Positions 53,534-64,000 of a stretch of DNA of 64,000 nucleotides are shown here, piece by piece. Both the position numbers and the translations under genes were made by a program. Positions within the stretch are counted from its first letter, which is position 1. Every line of letters begins with the position of its first letter. The stretch is taken from the NCBI GenBank assembly GCA_010015745.1, contig ML978282.1, forward strand, positions 22,281-86,280. The letters run 5' to 3'. Under the pieces are notes generated by a model. The model was not told the DNA's origin. It did no database searches and saw nothing but the letters and a program-made list of their open reading frames with translations. This DNA is from Setomelanomma holmii (lineage: Eukaryota > Ascomycota > Dothideomycetes > Pleosporales > Phaeosphaeriaceae).

Positions 53534-54820
53534 TCATATACATTTGTATGCTAGCCCACCAAAGTGATTGCCAAACCAGATTTCTATTGGCACCGAAACA
53601 GTCCTATGTCTAAGCACTTCCTCTCTCTCTATCTTGCGACCACCGCAAGTCCATGTGAAATTTGACCCAATATTCATTGCGCAGCCAATCTGAGCGCTCT
53701 CGACCGAGTTCGGCGAAACATAACCCAATATCATGTCCTGTAGCTCGGTTGGAAGGTTTACGCGGGGATATTCGAGGTTATCAATTTGTGTAGCTTCGAG
53801 AAGGAGATCAACAGCTTTCTGTGACGGTTGTAACTTCTCGCCGAATAGGCACTCAGGCTCCGTCTGGCGTGCATAATCGCTGCTGATGTGATATAGTCGG
53901 ATTGTTTGTCGAGAGAAGATCAGGTAGGCAACGCCTTCTTTGGCAAGTTCTGGTGCCAATAGCGTCTGCTTTTCAAAATCTGTTTGTATGAGGGTGATGG
54001 CGTGCGAGATGTTCTGACAAATTACGATTGGCATTTGACCAATCCTAACAATGTCTTCACTGAAAGGATCCCATTCCGGAACGCTGTCTTTTCGTACTAG
54101 AAGACCACCGGGACCATGACGTGAGACCCTCGTTTCTTTAACCTTGAAGTCCAGAGCAATGATCTTGATGATGGCGCATGCGAGTCTTCGGAACGTAAAG
54201 TCATTGTAAGGACCGCAAAGAATGTGACCCCACTGGAAAGCAAAGTCGGCAAGAATCCTGAAGGCTAGTGCCTTACGACGCTCGAGGCTTCCTGAATCCA
54301 GTCTTTTTAAACTCATTCCCTGGAAGATCCAGGAGCGGGTAGACGGAACGCTAAGTTCAGGAGGCGTCGATGGCGTGTAAAGATCAAAGTCAGATGTAGT
54401 TACAGAGCGCTGACGGACGATACTGAGAGAGATCCGACGACAATGGTCCTTCTTGTCAAAGTGTAAGAAATCGTTATCAAGATCAAAAGTCCAAACTGTG
54501 CCAACATGGATATTTCGGTCGTTGCAAAATGGATGAACGACATCGTCCTGTTGATGCCAATTGCGAGAGTAACTGTATACCGCGTCGAAGGTGAGGTCTA
54601 TATACATTAGTATATTGCATTGTCGAGTGGTGGGATCATTATTTACCCCTCGTTACACCTATGAGTTGGTCAGAGAAACAATGTAGCATGTTTTCGTCAA
54701 CAGCATTGCGCCGTGAAGTAAAGTAGACGATCCCTGGCAATACGTGAGTATCATGGCTCCCATGTTCTATCTATCAATAGTGAACATACCTTTTTGGACG
54801 ATGTTGACGAATGCGGCCAT
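53534..54820 (-). CDS. Hypothetical protein, three exons
   Basis: Exons 54790-54820, 54659-54733 and 53534-54597 (389 residues) join at phase 1 twice, across introns of 56 and 61 bp. It starts MAAFVNIVQKG. The middle is an ordinary alpha/beta mix, and near the C terminus RVNLPTELQDMILGYVSP has the look of an F-box helix, unusually placed at the end. No family known. Upstream exons are small (10 and 25 codons), so an ORF-only view would miss them. The gene lies 350 bp upstream of copy 2 of the DUF7924-like locus. Confidence 0.6.
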
Positions 54821-55174
54821 ATCAGACGTAGTTGTCCACGACCAAAGCGGACAAGGTATCGCTTCGACTAACTCAGCGACATTCGTGTGAAGTATTGAGG
54901 AGTCCGTGTGGCCTGGCTTCTCGAAATCTTTGCGACGACGTGCCAAGCAGGTCAGCGCAGAACTACTTCAGAAAATGAGGCGAAGTAACTAGGTGCCATA
55001 TGGAGCTTTAGGCAATGCGGCAGCAGGCGTGAAGCTACGTTGCGGCCGGCGGCGCCAAGTGTGGTGTGAGCCATGCTAGCTGGGTTAAATCAGTTATGGC
55101 TCAGCCAGCCGAGGTTCAGAACTTGGACACTGCACGCATTGTGAATGGACTATATGCCGGCCCGACGCGCGTAG
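54821..55174. other. Intergenic
   Basis: No gene supported. It ends where similarity to the 31.4 kb locus begins (GTTCACCC at about 55175). Confidence 0.35.
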
Positions 55175-56250
55175 TGGTTCACCCAGCGACCTCGATACAA
55201 CCACGCAACACAATAACCGCCATCATGCTCATCTTCAACCACCTTGTATTTACACTAGAAGCGTGATCGTTCCACAGCCCTGCGTCTAGCCCACCGTCAC
55301 CCTTGCACGCCAGCGTCTTCCGTTGCACATCGAGCAGAATGTGCGCGGGCCTTCCACAACAGAGCCCGTGACAACGACTCCGCAGTTTGTTCCGCCGACG
55401 TCCTCGCACCCTGCGCCACAGTACCTTCATCGCGATCATCACCGCAACCGTTAACAGAACAAGCACTCCATCACTTGCAGCGGTCAATCACAGCTGGTGA
55501 GACCCTGGAGGACATGGCAGCACTTACACCGCGAAGCGCAACATCGAATAGCTGCGGTCGTCGCGCATCACGTTCTGCACGCTCTCGAAGATCTCGGAAT
55601 CTTAGTCCCAGCGAAACCTGTCCCCGCAGACATATCGAACACGGAACATGCATCACGCCAGGTGCTTCATAGTCCACCACGATCAGCTACCAACTACGAT
55701 AGACGATGAGCTCCGGCGGATTCTGAACCACGACTCATGGCAAAGCCCGGTGACAGGCGAGGTCGCAGTCGGGTACCAGAAGGAATTCCACAAAAACGAA
55801 CGCGACTCCGCGCTCGAAGCCGAATGGAAGGCAAGCACCTACAATCTTTTGAAGACGGCCGCTAAGGCTTCAGATGGCATGCTGAAAGTACAAATGTCAG
55901 AGAAAGGTAAGCAGAAAGGTGAAGCTTTTGTGATAGCGCGCTCACAACATATCTTAGTTTGGAATCCTGACCTCAACCCTCTGGGGGAGAATAATCACGA
56001 CGAGGACGAAAGTGAAACATGCACACCGCGCTCAGCACAAATCGATCTGCCACAATTCAACCCCACGAACGCTGCAGCCACTGCAGCTACACTTTGATGC
56101 AATGTACTATGACTGCCACTATCTACACACATCACCACCAACCAGTACTGACACTGCAGAACCATACCACACATCTACCCCACAACCGGATATAACGGTT
56201 GGGCTCGCACACACTGGTTTGAAGCACGGCAACAGCGACGTCTTGTCGAT
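55175..56250 (+). pseudogene. DUF7924-like gene remnant (copy 2)
   Basis: The better-preserved twin of 30286-31430, in the opposite orientation. The frame 55648-56097 is open (RRILNHDSWQSPVTGEVAVG, KNERDSALEAEWKASTYNLL, TCTPRSAQIDLPQFNP), then continues in another frame to PDITVGLAHTGLKHGNSD and is cut off before the ExK motif. The upstream part has frame breaks. At about 56260 it runs tail-to-tail into a different DUF7924 fragment. I judge it non-functional, although the 150-codon frame could still be expressed. Confidence 0.65.
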
Positions 56251-56259
56251 CATCAGGCG

Positions 56260-56757
56260 TCTGCGTCAACAGCTCGTGAATAACGCCCTCGGTAGTGCAG
56301 CTAAAGACGATGCGCGCTACGTTGACTTCAAAATTCTGCGCCGCTAGCGAAGCCAGCAATCTGACTGCACATGTCCCCCCTCCAGCAGCTTGGTTCTGTA
56401 CCCTATGAGATTGCCATCTGTCGCCAACCCCTTATTCTCAATGATCAGGAATGGAAAGCGCATGTCGCCTTGTGTAGCATGTGGATCGCTGGGAACCAGC
56501 TTGCTTAGTTGCCAGTATTCAAGAAGGCCCGTTCATTCGCGACTAAAGGCGTCTCGAGAAATCCCAACAGTAGTGTCGGGCTTCGGAGTCGTGATTGTAC
56601 CGTCCAGGTCGCTGGCAGAGGAGGAGTCGCTCGGCTCGGTCGACGCGGGTGGAAAGGCAAGGTTGGCAGAGTCCCTGTCAGGCTGCACTCGTATGATGTT
56701 GGAATCGAATGAATTTCGGCGAACGTCTAACCCTTCCGCATGTGGTATGATAAGCAC
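56260..56757 (-). pseudogene. DUF7924-like fragment (3' part)
   Basis: On the minus strand the reading is FDSNIIRVQPDRDSANLAFP, SDSSSASDLDGTITTPKPDT, TVGISRDAFSRE, a stop, then FPFLIIENKGLATDGNLIG in another frame and IVFSCTTEGVIHELL. It is a close match to 24497-24960 of the intact gene at 23650, with frameshifts and a stop. The ExK motif survives as ENK. Its 3' end is fused tail-to-tail with copy 2. Confidence 0.75.
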
Positions 56758-56869
56758 TATTCAAATTCTATGTACACGAATGCACCTTGTCAAGGTGGGC
56801 ATAAACGGGTGTGCTACTCCTCGTAGTCTTACTGTAGTTCGTCGACAGCGTCCTCTAAGACGGGCGTAA

Positions 56870-57489
56870 CGGTATAAACGTCGGTCGTCTCGAGCTTGGT
56901 TGACTGCTCACGCGCGTTGTTGTCCGTCCAGAGCGTGTAACACCAGCTGCTGTGCGCCATGGAGATCTTCCTTCACGTCGAGCCAGTGTAGCTGCTTGTA
57001 GCTGCTGACTTGCCAGAAAACACACGGCATCTACATCCTTGACTTCCATCTTGTATCCCGTCTCCGGCAGGTAGAGAGTTCATCCGGTCTTCAGGAAGAG
57101 GATGGTGGAGTATACGTGCCCTGTGCGTGTTAGTATGAAGTCGTGTTGCATGAAGACAGTGCCTTACCATCGTCTCCGATGTCGTAGTGGAACGCAGTGC
57201 GTTCGCCGGTCGACGTCGAGACCGCAAGTACGCTGCCCATGCCACCGATGCGACTGGACGACGTCCGCGCCCGTTCGACCTCGGCTCCGTGCTTTCGCTT
57301 GGGTATGCCCTTCATTGCCTGCTTGTAGAGCAAGCAGCCTCTGTTGTACACGGGGAGGTCGAATGTGCGCAGCCTCTGGTTGATGGGTGAGAATACGCCA
57401 TCTACAGCGCGCATGAGGCTCCGGAATGCGAGCTCGAGGGCCGTGCAAACCAAGACTTGTGTGCCTTCGTGCCAAAGTGGATGCAGCAC
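56870..57489 (-). pseudogene. HxD-type dioxygenase-like pseudogene
   Basis: Exon 1 (57168-57489) contains RIGGMGSVLAVSTSTGERTA and FHYDIGDDG, and exon 2 (from 57120) continues HVYSTILFLKTG, TGA (57080-57082), TLYLPETGYKMEVKDVDAV, CFLASQQLQ. The 47-bp intron still has GTAAGG, a perfect CTAAC branch and CACAG. FHYD is an HxD metal-binding motif of the 2-oxoglutarate/Fe(II) oxygenase kind, and in fungi TET/JBP-like oxygenases are associated with DNA transposons (established knowledge; the assignment is inference). The internal TGA and the missing distal His after QQL make it non-functional. Confidence 0.5.
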
Positions 57490-58454
57490 TCTCGTTTCCC
57501 AGTGATGCCGTCAACCGTTGCTGCACGATGCGCTTCGCATTAGGCCAAAGCGAGCCATTTTGCGCACCTGATAGGACCGTGTCAAGATGTTTCTGGAGTT
57601 ACATGAGCAGCGTACGCGCCATGTCAACTTCGTTGTCCCAGAGCGGTCGGACATAGGATTGTTTTGGACGAACGTAAGGGGCAGCGCGCACCCTTAAGGC
57701 TCAGCGATGGCGGGTAGTGGCAGGCTTCGGCTCGGCCTCCGGTGGGCACGGCGTTGTGAGCACTCACGTTCGAGACGGGTGGAACGAGCTTGCTGAAGAA
57801 CTTTGCTTGTGTGCACTCGTACTAGCCACCGGCTGTGGGTACGCTGGGGGCTGTCTGCAATGGCGGCGGCGATGAGCAGACTGCGCGACGCTTGCGGGCC
57901 CTGACGATGACGACTCAGGCACCGTAAAGTCATCTGGTCGTGCGCTCGCCCATACCGCCACCCACCGCCCACGGCAACACACATCATACATCTCTCGTGC
58001 TGCTCCATCAATCTGTTGTTCATGCACCTGAAGTGCGCGCGACTCGAAGATCTATAGGTCGGCCGTACATCGTCCCAGAAGCGCCTTGGACTCCTAGACC
58101 CCGCCTCGTGCTCGTCTCCGCCCGTTCCCTCCACCGACTGCTTCGCCCGACCTCAGACGCCGAGTTCGTCTCCGTACACTCTTCCTCGCGAGAACCTGCG
58201 GCGCTGGAGCTCTCGCAGCTTCGACGCACGCCGCCAGCAGAGGCCCTGGCGCGAAGACGTAGTCCGTTGTTAAAAAGCTCGAAGAGTTCGACCTAGGGAT
58301 GGGAGAGGGGCGTGCTGGGTATTGGGAATGCCGTGAGCGATGCACTGCTGCCGCCGCTTATCCCCACAAGCCCGGCGAGTCCATGCCCGCCGAACAATAG
58401 ACAGAGGGAGGAACATTCATCTGACGAAATGACCGATTTTGCGGCAACCATACA

Positions 58455-58949
58455 ATGCTTGCCCGTCATTCGAGTAGCGCTGCTAGTATAGGTTCTGGCA
58501 GCACTGCAGTCAGATCTACCATGTCTCAGAGCCCGACGACGGCAATCCCCAAACTATCTTCTTCTGCCCGTCCAAATGTAGGTACACCGAGCGGAACAAG
58601 TATTGCAGTGGGTGGCCCAGGGGGCAACGCAAGCCCTGTTGGCACATCCGTTGCATCTGGGGCTGCTATGAATACAAGCTCTGCTGGCAGAGCGGACATC
58701 AGTCCTGCTCTATCCAGTCTGCGTCCCGGCGCTGCAGTCAGCGGTATGATTGAGTCTGCAGACAAACAGACTCGAACCACTGTGTCGACAGATCCTTCGG
58801 CAGCTACGAAGCTACCGAGTAATCAAATCTCAAGTGGCTCGAATGGCACGCTCTCACTTCCGCCTGCTGCTGTTAACGCTCTCCAGCTGGTATCACCGGT
58901 AGCCAGAAGCACTTACCATTTACTAGCCGGAACCCGGAACCTTTGCTAA
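58455..58949 (+). CDS. Ser/Ala/Gly-rich low-complexity ORF
   Basis: A 164-residue frame, nearly all Ser, Ala, Gly, Thr and Pro (TAVRSTMSQSPTTAIPKLSS; VGTSVASGAAMNTSSAGRAD), without signal peptide, anchor or domain. It may be a remnant of a disordered or cell-wall protein, or a chance frame in GC-rich sequence. Confidence 0.3.
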   Translation: MLARHSSSAASIGSGSTAVRSTMSQSPTTAIPKLSSSARPNVGTPSGTSIAVGGPGGNASPVGTSVASGAAMNTSSAGRADISPALSSLRPGAAVSGMIESADKQTRTTVSTDPSAATKLPSNQISSGSNGTLSLPPAAVNALQLVSPVARSTYHLLAGTRNLC

Positions 58950-61422
58950 CTCTCACTGTAAACGCACATTGACGACCGCCCATTCACCGCTACGCACACA
59001 TCCACCTTCGCCAACCCGCTGAAATGAGCGCAAACCACTCTTCTCCCGTCCATGAAGCCCAACGCGCCTCGCCTGCCAGTGGCCGGCATTTCCGACACCA
59101 GAGGAGCTATCCGTCCGCCTTGGTTCCGTGACCGCCAATCCCGCGAAATCTGATTTGTCCGATTCATTGTGCGCAGCCATCCTGAGAATGCTATACCAAT
59201 TCAGTACCTCCCACCCCCGGTGCCTGTGAGCCTGAATGCATTCCTGAGCCTAGACAATATGCTGGGATGTCCAGGTACAAGCCTTGTTCAGCATACTTGA
59301 TATATGTACTGACGGCATGTCTAGCAGCACCTAAGTACATACTGCTCGCAGACCTCTGGACGAACGATGATACAAAGTACAAAGAGGATATGAAAGGCCT
59401 TGGCTATGAGTACAAGTGGCGCCACCACTGGTGCATCTGGATGCTGGCCATGTCTGGGTCATTATCTGCCACACGCAATCAACCTTCCGGTGGAGGGATA
59501 CCCCAGCCTTCATTCAACCAGGAACACCTGCAGCGCTAGCTGTACTCCAGCATATACAACGAGGATCGCCCCCTCTCTAACCCGAGCCTCGGGACGGCTC
59601 CATGCAGGACGCCTACTTCATGCTCGGGCGCGCGTCTCTGCTGTCGTTCTGGGGCAACATCTATCAGGAACGCAGTGCTGACGTTTGGCCGAACGCAAGC
59701 TTCGCCGTGTTTTCAATCACAGGAGCTCTAGGCGATGGTGACAACTCTATTCTGCGTGTATAGAACGGGTCAACTTGCTGAGCGCTGCTGGGGGTACATC
59801 CTCTTCAAGCCTATATCAGAACCTGAGATTGGTGTCCTCGACAAGCAAATTATCACGCGGGTGTCGTGAGATAGCTTGCAAAGAGAGGCCAGAGGTAAGG
59901 CCTCTACACAGTCAGGGAACGAGCTAGACGAGCATCATCAGTCAGGTTCAAATTCAAAGTCTTTAATCGTTTTTGTTGGAGTGCATCCATTCCGCGTTCT
60001 CGCGTTGCCGGAACCATCGTCTTCGCATCGTCTGCTTATTGTTCCTAACCGAACCAGTCATCCTCATCCTCATCAGAATCACTATCTTCACATTCCCTGC
60101 GGTCCGCAATGGCCTTGTACCACGCGGCGTGCAGATTCGAGGGGGCGCCAGGCGGGGCGGCGTTCATATGCAACGCCGACGCGATTGCATCCAGATCCGG
60201 CATCCACAATAGGCGTCGGGAGTGTAGGACGGTCATGACCTCCGTATGGGCGTGTATGTGTTCGACTACACTGCGCGAATGCAACACAAGTTAGCAGGCA
60301 CGACTACAAACAGTTCGGTAGATACGAAGGACACGTTCCGGTGAAGAAGCAATGCTGAAGAGAAAAAGGTCTTGCTTCACTTGGCGGTCTTGTGGTTCCA
60401 TCATGACCGCGGTATCGGCTTCTGTCAGCGTTATGGTTTCGGCGTAGGCCATGGACGCTAGCATGATATAAGGCCGTTTTGTGTCCCTCTAGCGATCTAG
60501 CGGTTCAGCCGCCTTCTCCAACGCTACACACTCCTCCCGCCCAGCTAAGGATCTGTGGTACGAACGGCTCCGTTGAGCGGCTGCCCTCAATCTAAAGGGT
60601 ATGCAGGCGGGTGAGAGGGAGGGTCGACGTCTAAAAAGTCTTCACAGGCTACGCATATCGTCATTGGGCTTGCCTGGGGTGGGTGTCGGCGTCTTTGTAC
60701 TTGAAACTCCCAGCAAGAGGTTGTGGCGCAATGGTACACCTCACCTGAACGTAAGCGCCAGTGATTACTAGGATGACGAACGTCAGTCACGAGAAGGAGC
60801 GTCATACAGCTGCTTGACGTCATAATCAAAAACAGCTCGGTGATGTATCGACTGATTTTGTGTATCAATACAGTACTAGACTTTGATGGGATCTGTCAGC
60901 CTCCTTTGTGTGTTACATACCTAGACTCATCCCATCTGCGGGCACTCTAATCTATACGGACCCAAATTATAGATTCGACCGCCATAATTATCCCTATCAT
61001 GCACTACACCTCCGTTCGAAATTGAACCAAAATGCGAATACTGTACCTTTGAATTGTTGAACTCGACTCGGCCAGAGATTGCCGTGGCGATGTGAAGCAA
61101 ATCCGACATGCACGGGCCACAAAGAACGCGCATTGAGACCAGCTCAAATACTGGCCCTGAAAGGTATGTAAACCTTGGAAATACTGATTACAGCCGCTCG
61201 TTCCCAAAGTCAAATCTCACACGATGACAGGTGACCGCATGACAGCACTGTAGACATTATCAAAGTCGACGAGAGCATTCGCATCACAGATCGGCAAAGC
61301 AAGGGTCCCCTTACGTGACAAGTCGCGACAATTGCTCGAACTGTTGATTGTGCGGCCTATAGTAGTATGCAATATCTCCAATTGAATCATTCTGTACATC
61401 GTCAACCAATTCCTGGACCAAT
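58950..61422. other. Unassigned, apparently decayed stretch
   Basis: Many short frames. Two have ordinary composition: 59599-59763 + (MQDAYFMLGRASLLSFWGNI) and 60045-60287 - (ending in an acidic SDSDEDEDDW run). They could be pieces of decayed genes, perhaps the same multi-copy families as at 56-58 kb. None is callable. Confidence 0.35.
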
Positions 61423-63675
61423 ATGGGTCGATCAATTGTGGTAGCAACGTGCTCGCTTAACCAGTGGGCGCTCGATTGGGAGGGGAACTTGACTCGCATC
61501 AAGCAGAGTATTCGAGATGCAAAGGCGAGAGAAGCCAGACTGCGAGTTGGACCAGAGCTCGAGGTAAACCTAGCGCGTCCCCATCCTCGGTAAACCCGAC
61601 GTCTGGGAGCAGCGAAGCGACTCGATCAAGACATGTGCTGACCACACCAGATTTGCGGCTATGGCTGCCTCGACCATTTCCTCGAGAGTGACACGTATTT
61701 GCACTGCTGGGAGATGTTGCTCGATATCTTGACAGACCCAGATTGTCACGGCATTCTGCTCGACATAGGTATGCCTGTCGAGCATGGGCGAAGTCGCTAT
61801 AATTGGTAAGAGCATGCTATGTTCGTAGCCTGGCCTTGCTGATACCAAATAAGCAGGATCATAGCGTTTGATGGCAAAATACTCCTGATTCGACCAAAAC
61901 TCTGCGGCGCCGGTGAGGGCATCCGTAAAAACAGATATTTCGCGACTTGGGGTATGGCACCACCACCGACCTTGACAACAGCTGCTGATTCGAAGATAGA
62001 CTCGCCTAGCCGTGTGGAAAACTTTACCCTCCCCAACTCAATCGCAAGCGTTCGTTCCACAGTTCCGTTCGGTGATGCTGTCATTTGTAGCACAGACGTG
62101 TGCAGCGCTTCACTGTCCTACGACGAACTGCTCACGCATACGGCGCCACAGGCAGTCGCGAGCCAAGACGAAGCAACCATCTACACCATTTCGGCGGCGA
62201 ATGACCATCACCTCGGATCGTTCAAGTTGCGTGTCAGCGATCTCTGCAAAGTCTCCCGAGATATGGGCGGAGTGCTCCTTTACGCCAATCAACGTGGCTG
62301 TGATGGGGATCGCATCTACTATGAGGGGTGCGCCATGATATTTGTGAACGGGGGCCTTGTGGCCCAGGGAACGCAATTTTCGCTTGAAGACGTGGAGGTA
62401 ATAACCGCTGAGATCGATCTGGACGCTTGTCGGGCTCTGCAGAACCAAGCTTGTAGCCCCAAGATTCATCCACGTATGAGATTGGAGCACGAACTCTGCA
62501 TCAAGTATGACAATTGCCTCAAGTCTACCAGTAACGACCGTATCGAACCCAGTGTTTACCATGCAAATGCGGAAATCGGCATGGGTCCAGCATGTTGGCT
62601 GTGGGACTACCTCCGTAGGAGCAACGCAGTTGGCTTTCTGGTTCCACTCAGTGGGGGGATCGACTCCTGTTCCACTGCCACCATCGTCTTCAGCATGTGT
62701 CGCATTGTTGTGGATGCCATTAGCGCAGGGAATGCACAGGTCAAAGCAGATATGCAGCGCATAGTCGGAGTGAGCGGGTCGCTACCGAAGACTCCCCACG
62801 AGCTCTGTCATCGCATCCTGCATACAGTATACATGGGAGTCAGCGGTATATCTTCCGAAGAGACACGCTCGCGAGCTCTTCGACTTGCAGAAAGCATCCA
62901 TTCATACCATACGGACATGGATATCGACAATGTATATCACGCCGAAAAGGACCTTCTTCGCCAGTATCTGGGCTGCGCTCCAGGCTTCGACGGTGGCCCA
63001 GCGCAGAATTTGGCGCTCCAGAACATACAAGCTCGGATTCGCATGGTGACAGCCTACTACTTCGCACAGATGCTCCCAAGCACTCGTGGTCGACCAGGTG
63101 CCAGCACATTGCTGGTCTTGGGATCTGTCGGCGTTGAAGAGTGCCTCCGAGGAAACTTGACAAAGCACGACTGCAGCTCCGCGGACTTGAGCCCAATTGG
63201 CAGCTTCTTGAAGACGGAGATACGGCACTTCATCCGTTGGGCACGAACCGCATTTGAGCTTCCGGTCCTCATCGAGTTCCTTGACGCCACACCAACCGCC
63301 GAACTAGAGCCCTCACGCTTTGGTCAATGCGACGCGAAAGACATGGGTATGACGCATCAGGAACTTTCAACCTTCGCCAAAATGCGCAAAGAAATGCGCC
63401 TCGGGCCTTTCAGCATGTTTAAGCAGCTGCTTTCCAGCTGGCGCGGCGACAAAACGCCTGACGACATTGCCCACGTTGTCAAGAAGTTCCATTCCTTCTA
63501 TGGAATCAACCGCCACAAGATGTCAACAATGACACCGGCGTACCATGCTGGGGAAATTGATCCTGATAACAATCGCTACGATAGGAGGCCGTTGTTGTAT
63601 CCTGCGTTCTACGGAAGCTGGATCTGCAAGCGCATTGACGAAGAAGCGGAGAGAGCCTGGGGCAAAGATGCATAA
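61423..63675 (+). CDS. Glutamine-dependent NAD+ synthetase homologue
   Basis: Exons 61423-61563, 61651-61805 and 61857-63675 (704 residues, the usual length for eukaryotic Qns1/NADSYN1) join in phase across introns of 87 and 51 bp. The N-terminal nitrilase-like glutaminase domain keeps the Glu (GPELEICGYGC, residue 47) and Lys (LLIRPK, residue 113). The region where the family has its nucleophile in ICEEL reads LSYDEL here, Tyr about 187. [17 protein letters not shown] follows. The synthetase domain has the intact PPi-loop [12 protein letters not shown] (about 362), [30 protein letters not shown] and a conserved C terminus (FYGINRHKM). It likely still adenylates deamido-NAD+, but with free ammonia rather than glutamine. 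It may be a divergent paralogue of the essential gene. Confidence 0.85.
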
Positions 63676-64000
63676 ATGTGATCGCATCGCCTAGCTTCGA
63701 TAGACAGGCTGTATACAAGTCAATCATCAAACGTCTTTGTTTTCTCGCACGCTTATATACAGACGCGACGATTTTCTGCATGCTTAGAAGGACCACATAC
63801 CGCAGTTCATGCTCGTAGTGGTCTGCTCCGGTCCTGGTAATTGCCGGATTGGGTGGAACAAGGAATAGCCGAACCGACGCAAGAAAACATGACACTGCTG
63901 CGATAATACAGTCGCTAGCGATTGCGGCTTCACCCCTGCGCAAGGCCGCAACATGGTTTTACTCAGCCCCACCTTGCGTACATAGTTTAGCGCTGTAAGT
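63676..64000. other. Intergenic edge of window
   Basis: The 3' flank of the NAD+ synthetase gene. The minus-strand frames here are shadows and unsupported. Confidence 0.4.

Noticed and set aside
59935..59965. tRNA-like T-loop (GGTTCAAATTC)
   Set aside because: No matching acceptor stem, D-arm or anticodon arm could be folded around it. I found no tRNA or rRNA genes in the window.
62110..62562. 150-codon minus-strand frame in the NAD+ synthetase gene
   Set aside because: Antisense shadow of a strongly conserved coding region.
1..64000. CRISPR arrays, bacterial operons or riboswitches
   Set aside because: Spliced genes and fungal families throughout. The tandem repeats present are minisatellites without unique spacers.

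Overview
The window is nuclear DNA of a filamentous ascomycete, most likely a dothideomycete-type mould; I cannot name the species. The grounds are 42-65 bp introns with GTRNGY donors and CTRAY branch sites just before the acceptor, fungal-only families (F-box/ankyrin, SUR7/PalI, fungal_trans transcription factor, DUF7924-like and DUF6589-like proteins), and TA-rich blocks that look like RIP-mutated transposons. Gene models below were assembled by hand, requiring matching splice phase, so many cover several exons.

Layout. 1-1.44 kb: nothing recognised. 1.4-7.3 kb: two F-box/ankyrin genes flank a 1064-residue protein with a JmjC demethylase domain and a divergent SET domain. 7.5-10.4 kb: a small hypothetical gene, a SUR7/PalI-family membrane protein with a damaged splice donor, and a Lys/Glu-tailed protein. 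10.4-14.06 kb: gene-poor, with a TA-rich relic and two hypothetical genes.

14064-23500 is the highlight. It is a 9.44 kb mobile element with terminal inverted repeats beginning TTATCTCAT, flanked by a perfect 9-bp direct repeat (ACTTTCAGA). It carries three genes: a RecQ-like helicase, a Cys-cluster protein (CX2CX6CX17CX2CX8C, three exons), and a large DUF6589-like protein with a 318-bp intron that is the best transposase candidate. Short CCAAT/ATTGG-cored repeats lie between and inside these genes and change orientation at the helicase. I infer one cooperating transposition unit: DUF6589 protein as catalytic component, helicase for DNA unwinding or repair, Cys-cluster protein for DNA binding. 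I know of no described element with this combination.

23.6-29.4 kb: a DUF7924-like (PD-(D/E)XK-type) gene, a kinase fragment, a four-exon RBR-type E3 ligase, a tail-anchored protein and a nuclear-type protein. 30.3-31.4 kb and 55.2-56.25 kb are diverged inverted copies of one DUF7924-like locus; the second copy is joined tail-to-tail to a third DUF7924 fragment. 31.5-38.9 kb: small genes, including a kinase with an altered HRD motif, a Cys-rich protein, and two arrays of the same 9-bp minisatellite. 38.9-45.2 kb: three multi-exon genes, with a 43-bp palindrome in the divergent intergenic region. 46.6-50.2 kb: a transcription factor without a visible Zn2Cys6 cluster, and an alpha/beta hydrolase. 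50.4-51.9 kb: a RIP-degraded pogo/Fot1-type transposon. 52.7-54.8 kb: two convergent hypothetical genes. 56.9-61.4 kb: mostly decayed sequence, including an HxD dioxygenase-like pseudogene. 61.4-63.7 kb: a full-length glutamine-dependent NAD+ synthetase homologue whose glutaminase nucleophile Cys appears to be replaced by Tyr.

Overall this looks like an accessory, repeat-rich, recombinogenic compartment rather than a conserved housekeeping region.
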